Assembly (NCBI RefSeq): GCF_000421585.1
Contig: NZ_ATXH01000014.1
Span: forward strand, 1-60,390
DNA: 60,390 nucleotides
Reading direction: 5' to 3'
From: Thermodesulfatator atlanticus DSM 21156
GTDB taxonomy: Bacteria; Desulfobacterota; Thermodesulfobacteria; Thermodesulfobacteriales; Thermodesulfatatoraceae
In this document: positions 8,370 through 16,882 of the stretch, one piece after another
How positions within the stretch are numbered: the first letter of the stretch is position 1
How the letters are laid out: each line of letters begins with the position of its first letter
The notes under the pieces: generated by a model
The model's database searches: none
Seen by the model: the letters and a program-made list of their open reading frames with translations, nothing else
Told to the model about the DNA's origin: nothing
Position numbers and translations under genes: made by a program

Positions 8370-9061
8370 TTTTAAATTTAAGTTTTTATTGCCAGGATCC
8401 TTACGGTTGTGCTTGCAAAACTGATCTCGGCAATTTTTTAAAAGTCTCTTTCATTTTATTTTTTGCAGAGCCTTATCTTAATAAAAATTCTTTTATCCGA
8501 CAAAGTGTCGTGGCGAGCGGATTTGTAGGCCGACAAAGCAATTTCATAGGATAGCTTTGGTCGCTTAGAACCATCTGTGGATTCTTCAGGTGCTAACGCA
8601 CCTTCAGAATGACACAGAAGGGGGCGCTCCCTTGCTATGACAATGGAAATGCGGTGCTCGCAAGGATACTTCCACGGGACAGCTACTTAGAGAAGGATCC
8701 GTTCCCATTTTTCGTTCCGGAAAATGGGAACGGATCCCAACCTCTACAACCTCTAGAACCTCTAGAACCTCTACAACCTCTAGAACCTATCCAACATACC
8801 GATCACAGCTCACAGGTTACTGATCACTGCCAACCTTTCGCCGTTTGCCCTTAGCCCTCTAATCTTCCTGTGGATGCTTCGGTCGCTTACGCTCCCTCAG
8901 CATGACAGTGTCAAGTGGTCATCCTGAGCGGAGCGTCAGCGAAGCGAAGGATCCAACAATCGATCAGTGGGATGCTTTGGTCGCTTCGTCCCCGGCATGG
9001 CTGGACAGGGGTGGATTCTTCGGGTGCTAACTCCCTCAGCATGAAAAACAGGGATTGTCAT
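8370..9061. repeat. Intergenic repeat block C
   Basis: No gene. It holds an AT-rich promoter zone for the phosphoesterase operon (8370-8480), a REP-like unit (about 8505-8615), the 43-bp palindrome (8695-8737), 9-bp ACCTCTAGA/ACCTCTACA repeats (8738-8790), a GATCACAGCTCACAGGTTACTGATCAC tract (8799-8830, described not quoted further) and REP hairpins (8870-9050). Bases 8677-8865 are close to an inverted copy of 4640-4845, including the outer CGGGACAGCT...AGAAGGATCC flank. Confidence 0.8.
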
Positions 9062-10027
9062 TTAAAGAAGTTTTTGCAAAAGGGCTTCGATTTTTTCCCT
9101 GCTACCGATAAAGACATCGTAAATCCAGATAGCCCCGAAAAAAACACTTACCGGAATCATTATTTTCAGCAAAAAGCGGCGTTTAGTCTGCCAAATTTCC
9201 TTGAAAGAAACTGTTAAGAAAGCCGCATACATACAAAGAATTGGCACAAGGGGCAGGTGATAGCGCGAGTGTCCGAAGACCAAGGCGTGAATAGCGGTAA
9301 AATAAAGAATGATTAACCAGAAAAACCAAAGCGCGGTGCAGCTGCTTGTTAGAACTTTCTTTTTTGTGAGGCAGGTACTGGTTTCCCAAAAAAGCCCGGA
9401 AAAACCGAAAATTGCTACTAAAACATAAGCCAGAAGAATGCTTAAGGCAAAGACTATTTCAAGGAACCTGTTTTGAAGGCCTGGAAAATAGTCTTTTTGC
9501 ATTCCTGCAATGATAGTGCGTTCAAGCTGCCAGAAGTTGGCTGCTTTTATTACGGTGCGCAGGGCGGTAAGGCCAGGATGTTCTTTCATAAAGGCAAGCG
9601 CTTCCTTAATAGCCCAGCGTTGCTTTTCAGCTTCGTTAAGCGAGGCAAGTTCTTTTTCATGTCCGTGATACCAGGCAATTTCAGGGGGGTTATCCACTGC
9701 TGCCCAGGCGCGATGTAAGGGGGTGTGTTCGTAATTTCCCATGTAGAGGTTTAGCCCCCCCATGGTATCTACCGCTACAAAATGGCCAAAGGTTTGGTAG
9801 TTACGTATTATCCAGGGGGAAAGCGTAACAAAAACAGCCAGGAAAAAGACAAGGCCTACCAAAAGACCCTGGCGCTTATTGGGCCAGACGAGAAAAAGAA
9901 AAACTGCTACAAAAGGGGTTAAGGGGTAAGGGATGCTTCGTACCAGACTTGCAAGCCCCCAAAAAACTCCGGCTAGAGCTATGTAAAACCACGGCATTTT
10001 ATGCTCCCGTGAGCTTTTTCGTGACAT
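9062..10027 (-). pseudogene. C-terminal remnant of a GT39/ArnT-like membrane glycosyltransferase
   Basis: The 321 residues contain several hydrophobic helices and the block LASLVRSIPYPLTP...SPWIIRNYQTFG...LNLYMGN typical of the second half of dolichyl-phosphate-mannose-type (family 39/83) glycosyltransferases. Family members are about 450-550 residues and carry the catalytic Asp pair in the first periplasmic loop, which is missing here. Upstream of 10027 stop codons and a repeat block follow at once, so the 5' half has been lost, probably with repeat insertion. A short functional membrane protein is possible but less likely. Confidence 0.65.
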
Positions 10028-10331
10028 TTTAACTTAAATTCACTGACACGTGCGAACATTTTCAGGATTTATGAGAGTTTTTCGTCCTGGCTATCCTTAG
10101 GATCCGTTCCTATTTTTCGTTCCGAAAAATGGGAACGGATCCCAACCCCTAGAACCTCTAGAACCTTTACAACCTACCTATCACAGATCACAGATCTCGC
10201 CTTACGCCCACAGTTCACTCCCTACGGGAATTGAAGGGTGGGTGAACAGGTAATAGGCGAGTAGGAAATTTGCGCCATTGGGTAAGGGCGACCTATGCGT
10301 CGCCCCTACATTCGCATTTGGAGCCCTGTTT
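10028..10331. repeat. Intergenic repeat block D
   Basis: No gene. It includes the 43-bp GGATCC palindrome at 10100-10142, 9-bp AACCTCTAG-type repeats (10144-10175), a GATCACAGATC tract (about 10180-10200) and a degenerate tract up to 10270. It separates the glycosyltransferase remnant from the methyltransferase-nitroreductase gene. Confidence 0.75.
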
Positions 10332-12173
10332 TTATGAGATGACGAAATCAGTTACCGGTTTACGAGGGGCGCGGGCGGAAGGTGGTTCTGCCACGCCAAA
10401 ACGCAAAAACATCAGGCAATTTTTAAGCCCTAGGCGCTCAAAGCCCCTTGCTATTTTTTGCATAAAAAACTGATGCCTGGCAGTAAAATCAAACCATCTT
10501 CCCTTTTGCCAGCGAATCATAAAAAGAGGCGCTGCGGCAAGGGGTTGTGCAAAAAGACCCATTTCAGTCAAGGAAAGCCACGCGCGCTCACAAGCCCTTC
10601 CCACGTTAAAGTAGGCCTTTTCATCAAGGCTTTCGGCACAAAAGGCCATTATCCCGCTAGAGGACAAAGCAAGCTTTTTAGTGTGCTCTGCCATGGCCCT
10701 GGCAAAGCCTAGTTTATTAAGATTTTTCATTACCGACCAAGGCCTGGTAGCTTTGAGCACAAGCTCCCCAGGGGCGCCTGCTTCAAGAGATTTGATGGGC
10801 ATGCCGTCTCCCAATACCTGGCAAGAAGGGCACCAGCGGATGGTGTCGTGCAAAAATTCGTGAAGGTCTTTTCTTTCCACCCGGATTAGGTCTGCCAGAT
10901 AAAGCAATTCAGCAAGGTCTTCTAGCTTTTTCCCCTCTAAGATCTTTACTTCTATGCCAAGGTCTTTGCCGCAGGAGATAATCTTTTCCCGGGCTTTTTC
11001 CGTTAGGTCTTTTCTTTCATAAAGCTTACGGTTGGTAGTGCGCTTGACAACAGGGCTTTTTAGCAAGATGTCTTCAAGATCGGCTTTCTCTTTTGGCCAT
11101 TTAATCTTCAACACGACAAGTTTATGATAGCGGTCTTGTTTTTCAGGGGAAAACTCAAAATTATGCCCGATATGGGCTTTTTCTAAGAGGTAGCTTGCGT
11201 TTTCAAGGGCAGCACCCACGGCAAAGATGGTGGCGTTTTGCTCGAAATTGAAAAAAGAGGTATCAACCACAGGGTCATAAAGAAAATGGATGGTGTTCTC
11301 ACCTTCTAGCTTAAAGCGCCAGGGCTGAAGGTTATCCCCTGAAGGTGCCCAACTTGCTGCTTTAAGTACGGTTTCAATTTCAGGGGATAGTTTAGTTTCA
11401 GGCTTGGGTAAGTGCCAGTCATAGGGCTTAGAGATGTAAAAACTGGTAGCAATTCTTATCTGAGGGGGCACGGGAACCTTGAAATATTTTTTCCGGCGTC
11501 TTGAGGAAGGGCGCTCAAGGCTCTGGTGGGTTACAAACTGATAAGTCACCCGTGCGCCAGGGATGGCAATTATCTGGGCAAGCTCACACCATTCTTCTTT
11601 ACTCAGGGCAGCTTTGATGGAGTCTTCATACTCTTTTTTCATGAGTTCAGTATAAGTGGCACCGAAAACGTTGACGTGAAAAGCCCTTTCAAGGGGTGTG
11701 AGGCGGATGAGGTCGCGCACTAGGATGGCGGCGTCTTTTTTGGCCACTCTTTTTATTTCGCGCAAAAGCTCTATGGGCTGCGGGATATGGTGGAGCATAT
11801 TATGGCAATACACACAATCAAAACTCTCAGAAGGAAAGGGAATGTTTTTGGCGTCAGCTTTCATGAAATTAATGCGTTCAAGCACGCCTTCTTTTTGGGC
11901 ATTTTCCCGGGCAACGGTGAGCATATTTTCAGAAAGATCCACCGCCACGATAGAAATTTTTGGGCAAAGCTTGGCAAGCTCTATAGCCAAGTGACCTGTG
12001 CCTGTGCCAATATCAAGGAATAGGCCTTCTTCAGGGGCGAAGTTGATAATGGTTTCAAGAAAGCCAAAGTGCAAAATTTTTAAGTATTTGCGTACCAGGC
12101 CATCATAAGCCCGCACTTCTTCTAGGGAAAGCATCACTTCTAATTCTAAGACGCGTTCTGGTAGTTTGAGCAT
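10332..12173 (-). CDS. Fusion of class I methyltransferase and nitroreductase-like domain
   Basis: The 613-residue protein has two parts. Residues ~1-225 are a SAM-dependent methyltransferase: motif I DIGTGTGH at 54-61, acidic VDLSENML near 79, and FDCVYCHNMLHHI near 118. Residues ~260-600 resemble FMN-binding nitroreductase-family proteins of the Acg type, with APSGDNLQPWRF at 276-287 and a later CAES...ACERAWLSLTEMGL region. The linker contains SSRRRKK. No substrate can be assigned; methylation plus flavin redox of one small molecule is a plausible guess. The gene is alone, with repeats downstream and a non-coding leader upstream. Confidence 0.8.
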   Translation of the reverse strand: MLKLPERVLELEVMLSLEEVRAYDGLVRKYLKILHFGFLETIINFAPEEGLFLDIGTGTGHLAIELAKLCPKISIVAVDLSENMLTVARENAQKEGVLERINFMKADAKNIPFPSESFDCVYCHNMLHHIPQPIELLREIKRVAKKDAAILVRDLIRLTPLERAFHVNVFGATYTELMKKEYEDSIKAALSKEEWCELAQIIAIPGARVTYQFVTHQSLERPSSRRRKKYFKVPVPPQIRIATSFYISKPYDWHLPKPETKLSPEIETVLKAASWAPSGDNLQPWRFKLEGENTIHFLYDPVVDTSFFNFEQNATIFAVGAALENASYLLEKAHIGHNFEFSPEKQDRYHKLVVLKIKWPKEKADLEDILLKSPVVKRTTNRKLYERKDLTEKAREKIISCGKDLGIEVKILEGKKLEDLAELLYLADLIRVERKDLHEFLHDTIRWCPSCQVLGDGMPIKSLEAGAPGELVLKATRPWSVMKNLNKLGFARAMAEHTKKLALSSSGIMAFCAESLDEKAYFNVGRACERAWLSLTEMGLFAQPLAAAPLFMIRWQKGRWFDFTARHQFFMQKIARGFERLGLKNCLMFLRFGVAEPPSARAPRKPVTDFVIS

Positions 12174-12387
12174 TTTTAATTTCCCTTTAAGTTGCTATTT
12201 ACTCTATAAAATCATGTGAGATAGGCATAGTTCGCCGTAGCAATATCACCTTGGTCCGTGATCAAGAGGCGACTTGTTTTTTCGTGGTCTCTTTATTCTT
12301 CCGGCATATTAACATAGATTCAGATTTTTTTATAAATTGTTATTACAAAGATCAAATGGCCTTTTCTTAAAATTTATCGAAAAAGAA

Positions 12388-12413
12388 GAAAGGGGCCTTT
12401 AAGGCCCCTTTCT
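12388..12413 (-). terminator. Terminator of the PEP-CTERM gene
   Basis: AAAGGGGCC and GGCCCCTTT form a perfect stem around TTTAA, 29 bases past the stop of the minus-strand PEP-CTERM gene. Read on that strand, A/T-rich sequence follows. Confidence 0.75.
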
Positions 12414-12441
12414 TAAATAATTTTTATGATGAAATTTTTTT

Positions 12442-13296
12442 TTACTTGGTGCGTTTTCTTACGACACTTCCCACAAGGAGCATGCCAGCGCCCAAAAGTA
12501 CCAGGGTGGCAGGCTCTGGAGTGGCCCCGTAAACAGGGTCTTCAGATTTAAGGTCGAAATCTGTCAGTGAATCGGGAGAAAAGCTAAACTTAAGCCAGAT
12601 ATCTGCTTCGGGGTCAATGGCATCGGGATCTTGAGGGACAATTCCATCTGCTGCCATAGCAGCTAAAACTGCGTTGCGGTCTTGGTCAAAAATTTCCCAC
12701 ATGGTCCCTACATTAGGAACTACCTTTAAATAGGCCTGACCATCTCCTTGGGGGGGATTATTGGTATCGTTAGTTCTTCCCGCGGCGATGGTTTCGTTAT
12801 CTCCAGGTACTACACCATAGGTGAATTCAAAACGGGCAAGCAAAGTTCCACCATTGGTAATACCGGCAAATTCTTCGGTGCTTGTACGGTTTGCAGGGTC
12901 AACGATAGAAACATCCCAGTCTTCGTTCCACTCATAAAGTTCTAAATAAGCACCAGTATCAGCTGCATGCATCTTGTAATCAAGGGTATTATTATCCCAC
13001 TCAGCCAAGTCCAAGCCCCAGAAGAAAATTCTTAAAGAGTTATTATCTCCAGCAACATCACTCCATACTTGGGGCTGGTTAGGATCTGTGAGATCATAAA
13101 TGCTGGTCATGCGAGCAATACCCCAGTTGTCCTCAATTCCATCCGCTGAAACCTGACCAGGCACTGCGTTTGGATTAAAGTATTCCCAATTGGTGAATTT
13201 ACCCTTCCAGATAGTGGGCCACTGGATAGCAAATGCACTGGTGCTGATAAAAAGCGCCAGCAAAATAACACTCAAATAAATACTAAACTTTCTCAT
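12442..13296 (-). CDS. PEP-CTERM sorting-domain protein
   Basis: The protein has 284 residues from the ATG at 13296, preceded by AAAGGAGGAAAGGG. It has a signal peptide (about 1-23, ending AFA), an acidic, Asn/Asp/Trp-rich beta-type body and the C-terminal sorting signal TPEPATLVLLGAGM followed by RKRTK. PEP-CTERM proteins are cleaved by exosortase (EpsH) and tied to exopolysaccharide or surface export. The body is not a recognised enzyme. Downstream of a sigma-54 promoter with a palindromic upstream site, it fits PrsK/PrsR-type regulation known for PEP-CTERM regulons. No exosortase is in the window. Confidence 0.9.
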   Translation of the reverse strand: MRKFSIYLSVILLALFISTSAFAIQWPTIWKGKFTNWEYFNPNAVPGQVSADGIEDNWGIARMTSIYDLTDPNQPQVWSDVAGDNNSLRIFFWGLDLAEWDNNTLDYKMHAADTGAYLELYEWNEDWDVSIVDPANRTSTEEFAGITNGGTLLARFEFTYGVVPGDNETIAAGRTNDTNNPPQGDGQAYLKVVPNVGTMWEIFDQDRNAVLAAMAADGIVPQDPDAIDPEADIWLKFSFSPDSLTDFDLKSEDPVYGATPEPATLVLLGAGMLLVGSVVRKRTK

Positions 13297-13315
13297 CCCT
13301 TTCCTCCTTTTACTT

Positions 13316-13378
13316 TTAATTTTTGTTTTTTTTCGAAAACAGGTTAATTGAACTGCTAACAAAATTTTTAAATCCCAT
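13316..13378 (-). CDS. Possible 20-residue leader peptide upstream of the PEP-CTERM gene
   Basis: ATG at 13378 is preceded by AAAAGGAGGTGGG, a very strong ribosome site, and opens a 20-codon frame (MGFKNF...KKNKN) ending in TAA at 13316, 19 bases before the PEP-CTERM ATG. The frame is short, Ser/Asn/Lys-rich and without similarity that I recognise. It could be a translated leader coupling ribosomes to the main gene. Coding status is uncertain. Confidence 0.35.
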   Translation of the reverse strand: MGFKNFVSSSINLFSKKNKN

Positions 13379-13419
13379 CCCACCTCCTTTTAAACTTTTT
13401 GTTTGTTTTCTATTTAGAA

Positions 13420-13435
13420 TGCAAGGACTGTGCCA
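13420..13435 (-). promoter_or_regulatory. Sigma-54 promoter of the PEP-CTERM gene
   Basis: On the minus strand the bases read TGGCAC-AGTCC-TTGCA, an exact fit to the RpoN -24/-12 consensus and spacing. The start site would be near 13409, giving a leader of about 113 bases that holds the small open frame. Confidence 0.85.
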
Positions 13436-13515
13436 AAAATAGACACATTTTTCAAAAGAAAAATGAAAGAAAAATACCCTTTTGGGACCATAAAAATGCT
13501 TTGTGTCCTTTTCCA

Positions 13516-13556
13516 ATGGGAAAATTTTTTCTCACTATGGGAAAAATTTTTCCCAT
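13516..13556. promoter_or_regulatory. Palindromic upstream activator candidate
   Basis: ATGGGAAAAATTTTTCCCAT (13537-13556) is a perfect 20-bp palindrome. A second ATGGGAAAA half begins at 13516, 21 bases away or two helical turns. It lies about 80-120 bases upstream of the -24 element of the minus-strand sigma-54 promoter, the normal distance for an enhancer-binding protein. It could also serve the rightward acyltransferase gene. Confidence 0.55.
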
Positions 13557-13739
13557 TTCGTTAAAACGCTAGCCAAAAAAATAGTTAAAAAATGCAAAGA
13601 TCTCTTTCTTTTTTTTGAGAACATGGCTATCTTTTGTCCTGTGCAGAAAGTTAAAAAGTGAGGATTTCCTCAAAATAGGAGGGGGCTTACGAAAGGCGAA
13701 AACTCTTGGTGGCAGCGCAGGCGCTTACTGCTTTCCAAA

Positions 13740-14546
13740 GTGCCTGATGTTCTTAAAAGCAGCGCATACAAGGCCTCTTTTGCCAAAAATAGAGAAGATT
13801 TCAGGAAAGCCTTCTCTTTGGTGTATAGTCGTTATTTGGCCTGCAAATTGATCCACCCCAATGAAAGGGAACTTTTTTACACACCCTACCAGGCACTTCC
13901 TGAGAGCAGGGTTTGTCTGGGATTTAAGCTATCCGGCACAAACAAAACCCTTGTGAGCACGGCCACCGTTGTGCTTGATTCGCAGTTGGGCCTTCCAAGC
14001 GACAGCACTTACCAAGCAGAACTGGATGCCTTAAGAGACCAAGGCCGCAAACTTGCAGAAATAACCTGTCTTGCTGCAGAGCGTGACTTTTGCTATCGGA
14101 ATGGTCTTCTTTATGTCTTTCGTCTCCTATACCGCTACGCACGCAAAAAAGGCGCTACCGATTTTGTTATTTCTATTCATCCAAAGCACAGGGAGTTCTA
14201 TGAAAAAATTTTCCTATTTACGCCTATAGGTCCGGTGAGATACTACAAAAATCTTTATGATGCTCCCGCTATCCTTGAACGTCTTGACCTTACCACTGTC
14301 AGGGAAAAATATTACTCCCTTTATGGAGAGTTCCCTGAAGGGCGTCTTTTTGCTGATTTTTTGTTGGATATAAGCTTTTTAAGCGATATTTGGGAGCTTT
14401 CGCGTATTACGAACATGAAATCTAAAGATTTTTGGCATTTTTATATGGACTTCTGGAGACTTTTTCCTTCTTTTCCTCCACATTTTCAGAGGTTCTTTTC
14501 TCTTCACTTTGATATGGTCCTTTCAGAAAGACGCTTGATTGCTTAA
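13740..14546 (+). CDS. FeeM-like N-acyl amino acid synthase, paralogue 1
   Basis: The GTG at 13740 gives 268 residues. The domain is a GNAT-fold N-acyl amino acid synthase/PEP-CTERM-associated acyltransferase: FYTPYQALPESRVCLGF, STATVVLDSQLGLPSD, KLAEITCLAAERDF and FVISIHPKHREFYEKIF all recur in the paralogue at 15518-16408. These enzymes join an acyl-ACP chain to an amino acid. Homology extends upstream of the GTG: the frame is open from 13662, and QRRRLLLSKVPDVLKSS aligns with RRRRMMLSRIPECLKKR. The best ribosome site (AGGAGG, 13677-13682) points to an ACG at 13689, so the true start is unusual or lost. Confidence 0.85.
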   Translation: MPDVLKSSAYKASFAKNREDFRKAFSLVYSRYLACKLIHPNERELFYTPYQALPESRVCLGFKLSGTNKTLVSTATVVLDSQLGLPSDSTYQAELDALRDQGRKLAEITCLAAERDFCYRNGLLYVFRLLYRYARKKGATDFVISIHPKHREFYEKIFLFTPIGPVRYYKNLYDAPAILERLDLTTVREKYYSLYGEFPEGRLFADFLLDISFLSDIWELSRITNMKSKDFWHFYMDFWRLFPSFPPHFQRFFSLHFDMVLSERRLIA

Positions 14547-15250
14547 TATAAAGGTCTCTTAAAAAATAGATATAAGTTGTAATCTTTAGGAAATTCGCTG
14601 TATATTTCTTTATATTCTTTTTCTGCATGGATTAAATCTAGATGTGCCAAAAGAGCAGTAACATTTCTAAAACGTGGATAAGTTCTTTCTTTAAAACACC
14701 TGAATCGTAAAATTTTTTTATAAAAACTTCTATGTTTCGGTTTGATTACTACTACGATATCAGTATATCTTTTTTGCTCGATATATTTATAAAGCATCTT
14801 AAAAAGAATGAAATAAGCGTTTCTTGCCTGTAAATTTGGCAAAGCTGCAAGAGAACATAGTTCAACTAACTTTTTCCCTTGGGCTCTTAATTCATCCAAT
14901 ATGTCTTGGTATATTCCGTCACAAGGAAGGCCTCTTTTCAGTTTATCAAATACGATAGTTGCCGTGCAAATGGGCTTTTCAAAATTGGAGTCATTTTTAA
15001 GATAAGCAGCTACTACTTTAGTATCAGGAAATAAATGATATTTTGTAACCCATAGGCCATTAGGCTGAGGTTCTATAATGCCGGCGTCTATATAGCGCTC
15101 ATGAACAAATCTATAGATAGTTTTTAACTCTTTAGGTTTTTCAACAAATTTTACTATTAGATTTTGTTGCCACTGGTAAACGTGTTCTGCGAACTTTGAA
15201 AGCTTAAGACGCCTTAAAATCCAATGCTGTTCTTTTTTGCTATCTCTCAT
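14543..15250 (-). CDS. FeeM-like N-acyl amino acid synthase, paralogue 2
   Basis: This 235-residue protein is a diverged member of the same acyltransferase family as its two neighbours: LFPDTKVVAAYLKND, ATIVFDKLKRGLPCDGIYQDI, KKLVELCSLAALPN and VVVIKPKHRSFYKKILRF match their blocks. It is more A/T-rich and Lys-rich than the other two, suggesting different age or origin. It is convergent with paralogue 1 and overlaps its stop by 4 bases. ATG at 15250 follows AAGGATAAATT. Product unknown; a different acyl donor or acceptor from its paralogues is likely. Confidence 0.82.
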   Translation of the reverse strand: MRDSKKEQHWILRRLKLSKFAEHVYQWQQNLIVKFVEKPKELKTIYRFVHERYIDAGIIEPQPNGLWVTKYHLFPDTKVVAAYLKNDSNFEKPICTATIVFDKLKRGLPCDGIYQDILDELRAQGKKLVELCSLAALPNLQARNAYFILFKMLYKYIEQKRYTDIVVVIKPKHRSFYKKILRFRCFKERTYPRFRNVTALLAHLDLIHAEKEYKEIYSEFPKDYNLYLFFKRPLY

Positions 15251-15344
15251 AATTTATCCTTATTTTTTATTTATCGATAAAAAGAGTGGATTAATAAAAT
15301 CCGCCTCCTTTATTACTGGGAGCATTAGACACTGACGTTGTTAA

Positions 15345-15382
15345 GCTCCGCTCCTTTTTTCATAAAAAATGGGAACGGATAC
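15345..15382. repeat. Degenerate copy of the 43-bp palindrome
   Basis: CTCCGCTCC...ATGGGAACGGATACC keeps the outer arms of the palindrome but has lost the central TTCGTTCCGAA. It lies in the divergent intergenic region between acyltransferase paralogues 2 and 3. Confidence 0.6.
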
Positions 15383-15517
15383 CCGTAAGCAATGTTGGCT
15401 AAAAAATGCTCCCAGCAATGGGTGAGGGAGAATATCTTTTTTCAAAAATGTCATTTATTTTTCAAGACTATCAAACCGATAAAAACTGTAGAGATCAAAA
15501 TAAAAGGAAGGGAAAAT

Positions 15518-16408
15518 ATGTTAGCACAAGAGGCTGAACAAATATCTAAACCAGAGCTTCCTATTGAAATACGACGCAGGCGCAGGCGTATGATGCTTTC
15601 GCGCATTCCGGAATGCCTTAAAAAAAGAATTGTTAAAATTTCTTTTTGTACTAAAAAAGAAGAGTTCGAAGAGGCCTTCAATCTTCTCTACCGTCGCTAC
15701 CACGCGGTAGGGCTCCTTCCTCGCCAGCCAGAGGAAATTTTTTTCACCCCGTATCAAGCTCTGCCAGATAGCCGGGTTTGTATTGCTCGCGACATGAAAA
15801 CCGGAAAGGTTACTAGTACTGCTACCCTGGTGATTGACTCAGAGCTAGGACTTCCCAGTGATTCCTTGTACAAAGACATTATTGACAAGTTGCGCAAAGA
15901 GGGCCGCAAACTCGCTGAATTCACCTGCCTTGCCGCAGAAACGGATATCTACAGCAGAAACGGGCTTTTTTACGTGTTTCGTATGCTTTATAAATACGCT
16001 GCCAAGCAGGGGGTAACTGATCTCGTTATCTCGGTTCATCCCAAGCATAGTACTTTTTATGAACTTACTCTTCTTTTTGAGCGCATAGGCCCGCTTCGCT
16101 ATTATCCCAACCTGGTCGATGCTCCGGCTTATCTTGAAAGGCTTGAGCTTGTCGATGTGCAAAAAAAATACGAAGAAGCCTACCTCCCCTTTAAGGAAGG
16201 TGAAATCATCGTAGATTTCTTCTTCCTTAGAAGATATCCGGAAGATATTTCCGAGCTCAGTAAGCCCCGCAATATGACCTCAGACATTTTTAGTTACTTT
16301 TTTCTTGAGCGGACGAATAAATTCGAAAGCCTTGAACCCAAGTTCAAAGAATTTTTCCTAAATTATTATGGGCCGGGGTGTTTGAACAAGAAAGAGGCTT
16401 TAGCCTGA
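15518..16408 (+). CDS. FeeM-like N-acyl amino acid synthase, paralogue 3
   Basis: The protein has 296 residues from the ATG at 15518, preceded by AAAAGGAAGGG; an upstream in-frame TTG at 15392 has no ribosome site and adds a low-complexity tail. The N-terminus is very Arg-rich (EIRRRRRRM), then the acyltransferase core: FFTPYQALPDSRVCIARD, STATLVIDSELGLPSD, KLAEFTCLAAETD and LVISVHPKHSTFYELTLLF. It is the best-preserved of three paralogues next to a PEP-CTERM gene, fitting the exosortase-associated acyltransferase group (TIGR03694-like). Likely product: an N-acyl amino acid, cytosolic face of the membrane. Confidence 0.88.
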   Translation: MLAQEAEQISKPELPIEIRRRRRRMMLSRIPECLKKRIVKISFCTKKEEFEEAFNLLYRRYHAVGLLPRQPEEIFFTPYQALPDSRVCIARDMKTGKVTSTATLVIDSELGLPSDSLYKDIIDKLRKEGRKLAEFTCLAAETDIYSRNGLFYVFRMLYKYAAKQGVTDLVISVHPKHSTFYELTLLFERIGPLRYYPNLVDAPAYLERLELVDVQKKYEEAYLPFKEGEIIVDFFFLRRYPEDISELSKPRNMTSDIFSYFFLERTNKFESLEPKFKEFFLNYYGPGCLNKKEALA

Positions 16409-16882
16409 GATTGCTTTGCCTTTGGTGCTTGCAATGACACTTCACGGCCGAATAACATCTATTTTTTACAACTCACAGATTGTCGTTACTTATTACGGAG
16501 AACATTTTTTAGGTGAAAGCTCTCGGGAGCCGTTCCCATTTTTTGGTTCCGAAAAATGGGAACGGTTAAGGGGACAGGCCAGAGAGAGTTTTTCCCTTTC
16601 TCATCTGAGCCACTCCTTCTTTGTCATTCTGAGCCGAAGCGTTGGCGAGGCGAAGAATCCCTTAATCGACCTGTAGATTCTTCGGGCCAACGGCCCTCAT
16701 AATGACAGGGTAGGGGTTGTCTTACTGAGCCGAAGACAGAAAAATCTATTAATCGCTTAATTGATCGGTGGATGCTTTGGGCCCTTTTGCTTCCTCAGCT
16801 GACAAGTAGAGATTGCCGCCATGAGCCGAGGCTCTGAACTACAGGCGAAGGGCCTGGCGCAGTATCCCCCGCGGGTAGTTTT
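16409..16882. repeat. Intergenic repeat block F
   Basis: No gene. It contains a 43-bp palindrome copy lacking the outer GGATCC on one side (16530-16566), a GGGGACAGGCC box (16569-16580) of the transposase-linked family, a REP hairpin (GTCATTCTGAGCCGAAG...GAAGAATCCC, about 16621-16660, with its partner to 16705) and a further REP arm (16720-16800). It may supply transcription ends for the two converging genes. Confidence 0.75.

Noticed and set aside
13297-13383. GTG at 13383 as start of the PEP-CTERM gene
   Set aside because: It would place 29 charged residues before the signal peptide; ATG at 13296 has a perfect ribosome site.
13560-13680. Sigma-54 promoter facing acyltransferase paralogue 1 (TGGCTATCTTTTGTCC)
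   Set aside because: The -12 reads TTGT and the spacing is one base short, so the match is too weak to claim.
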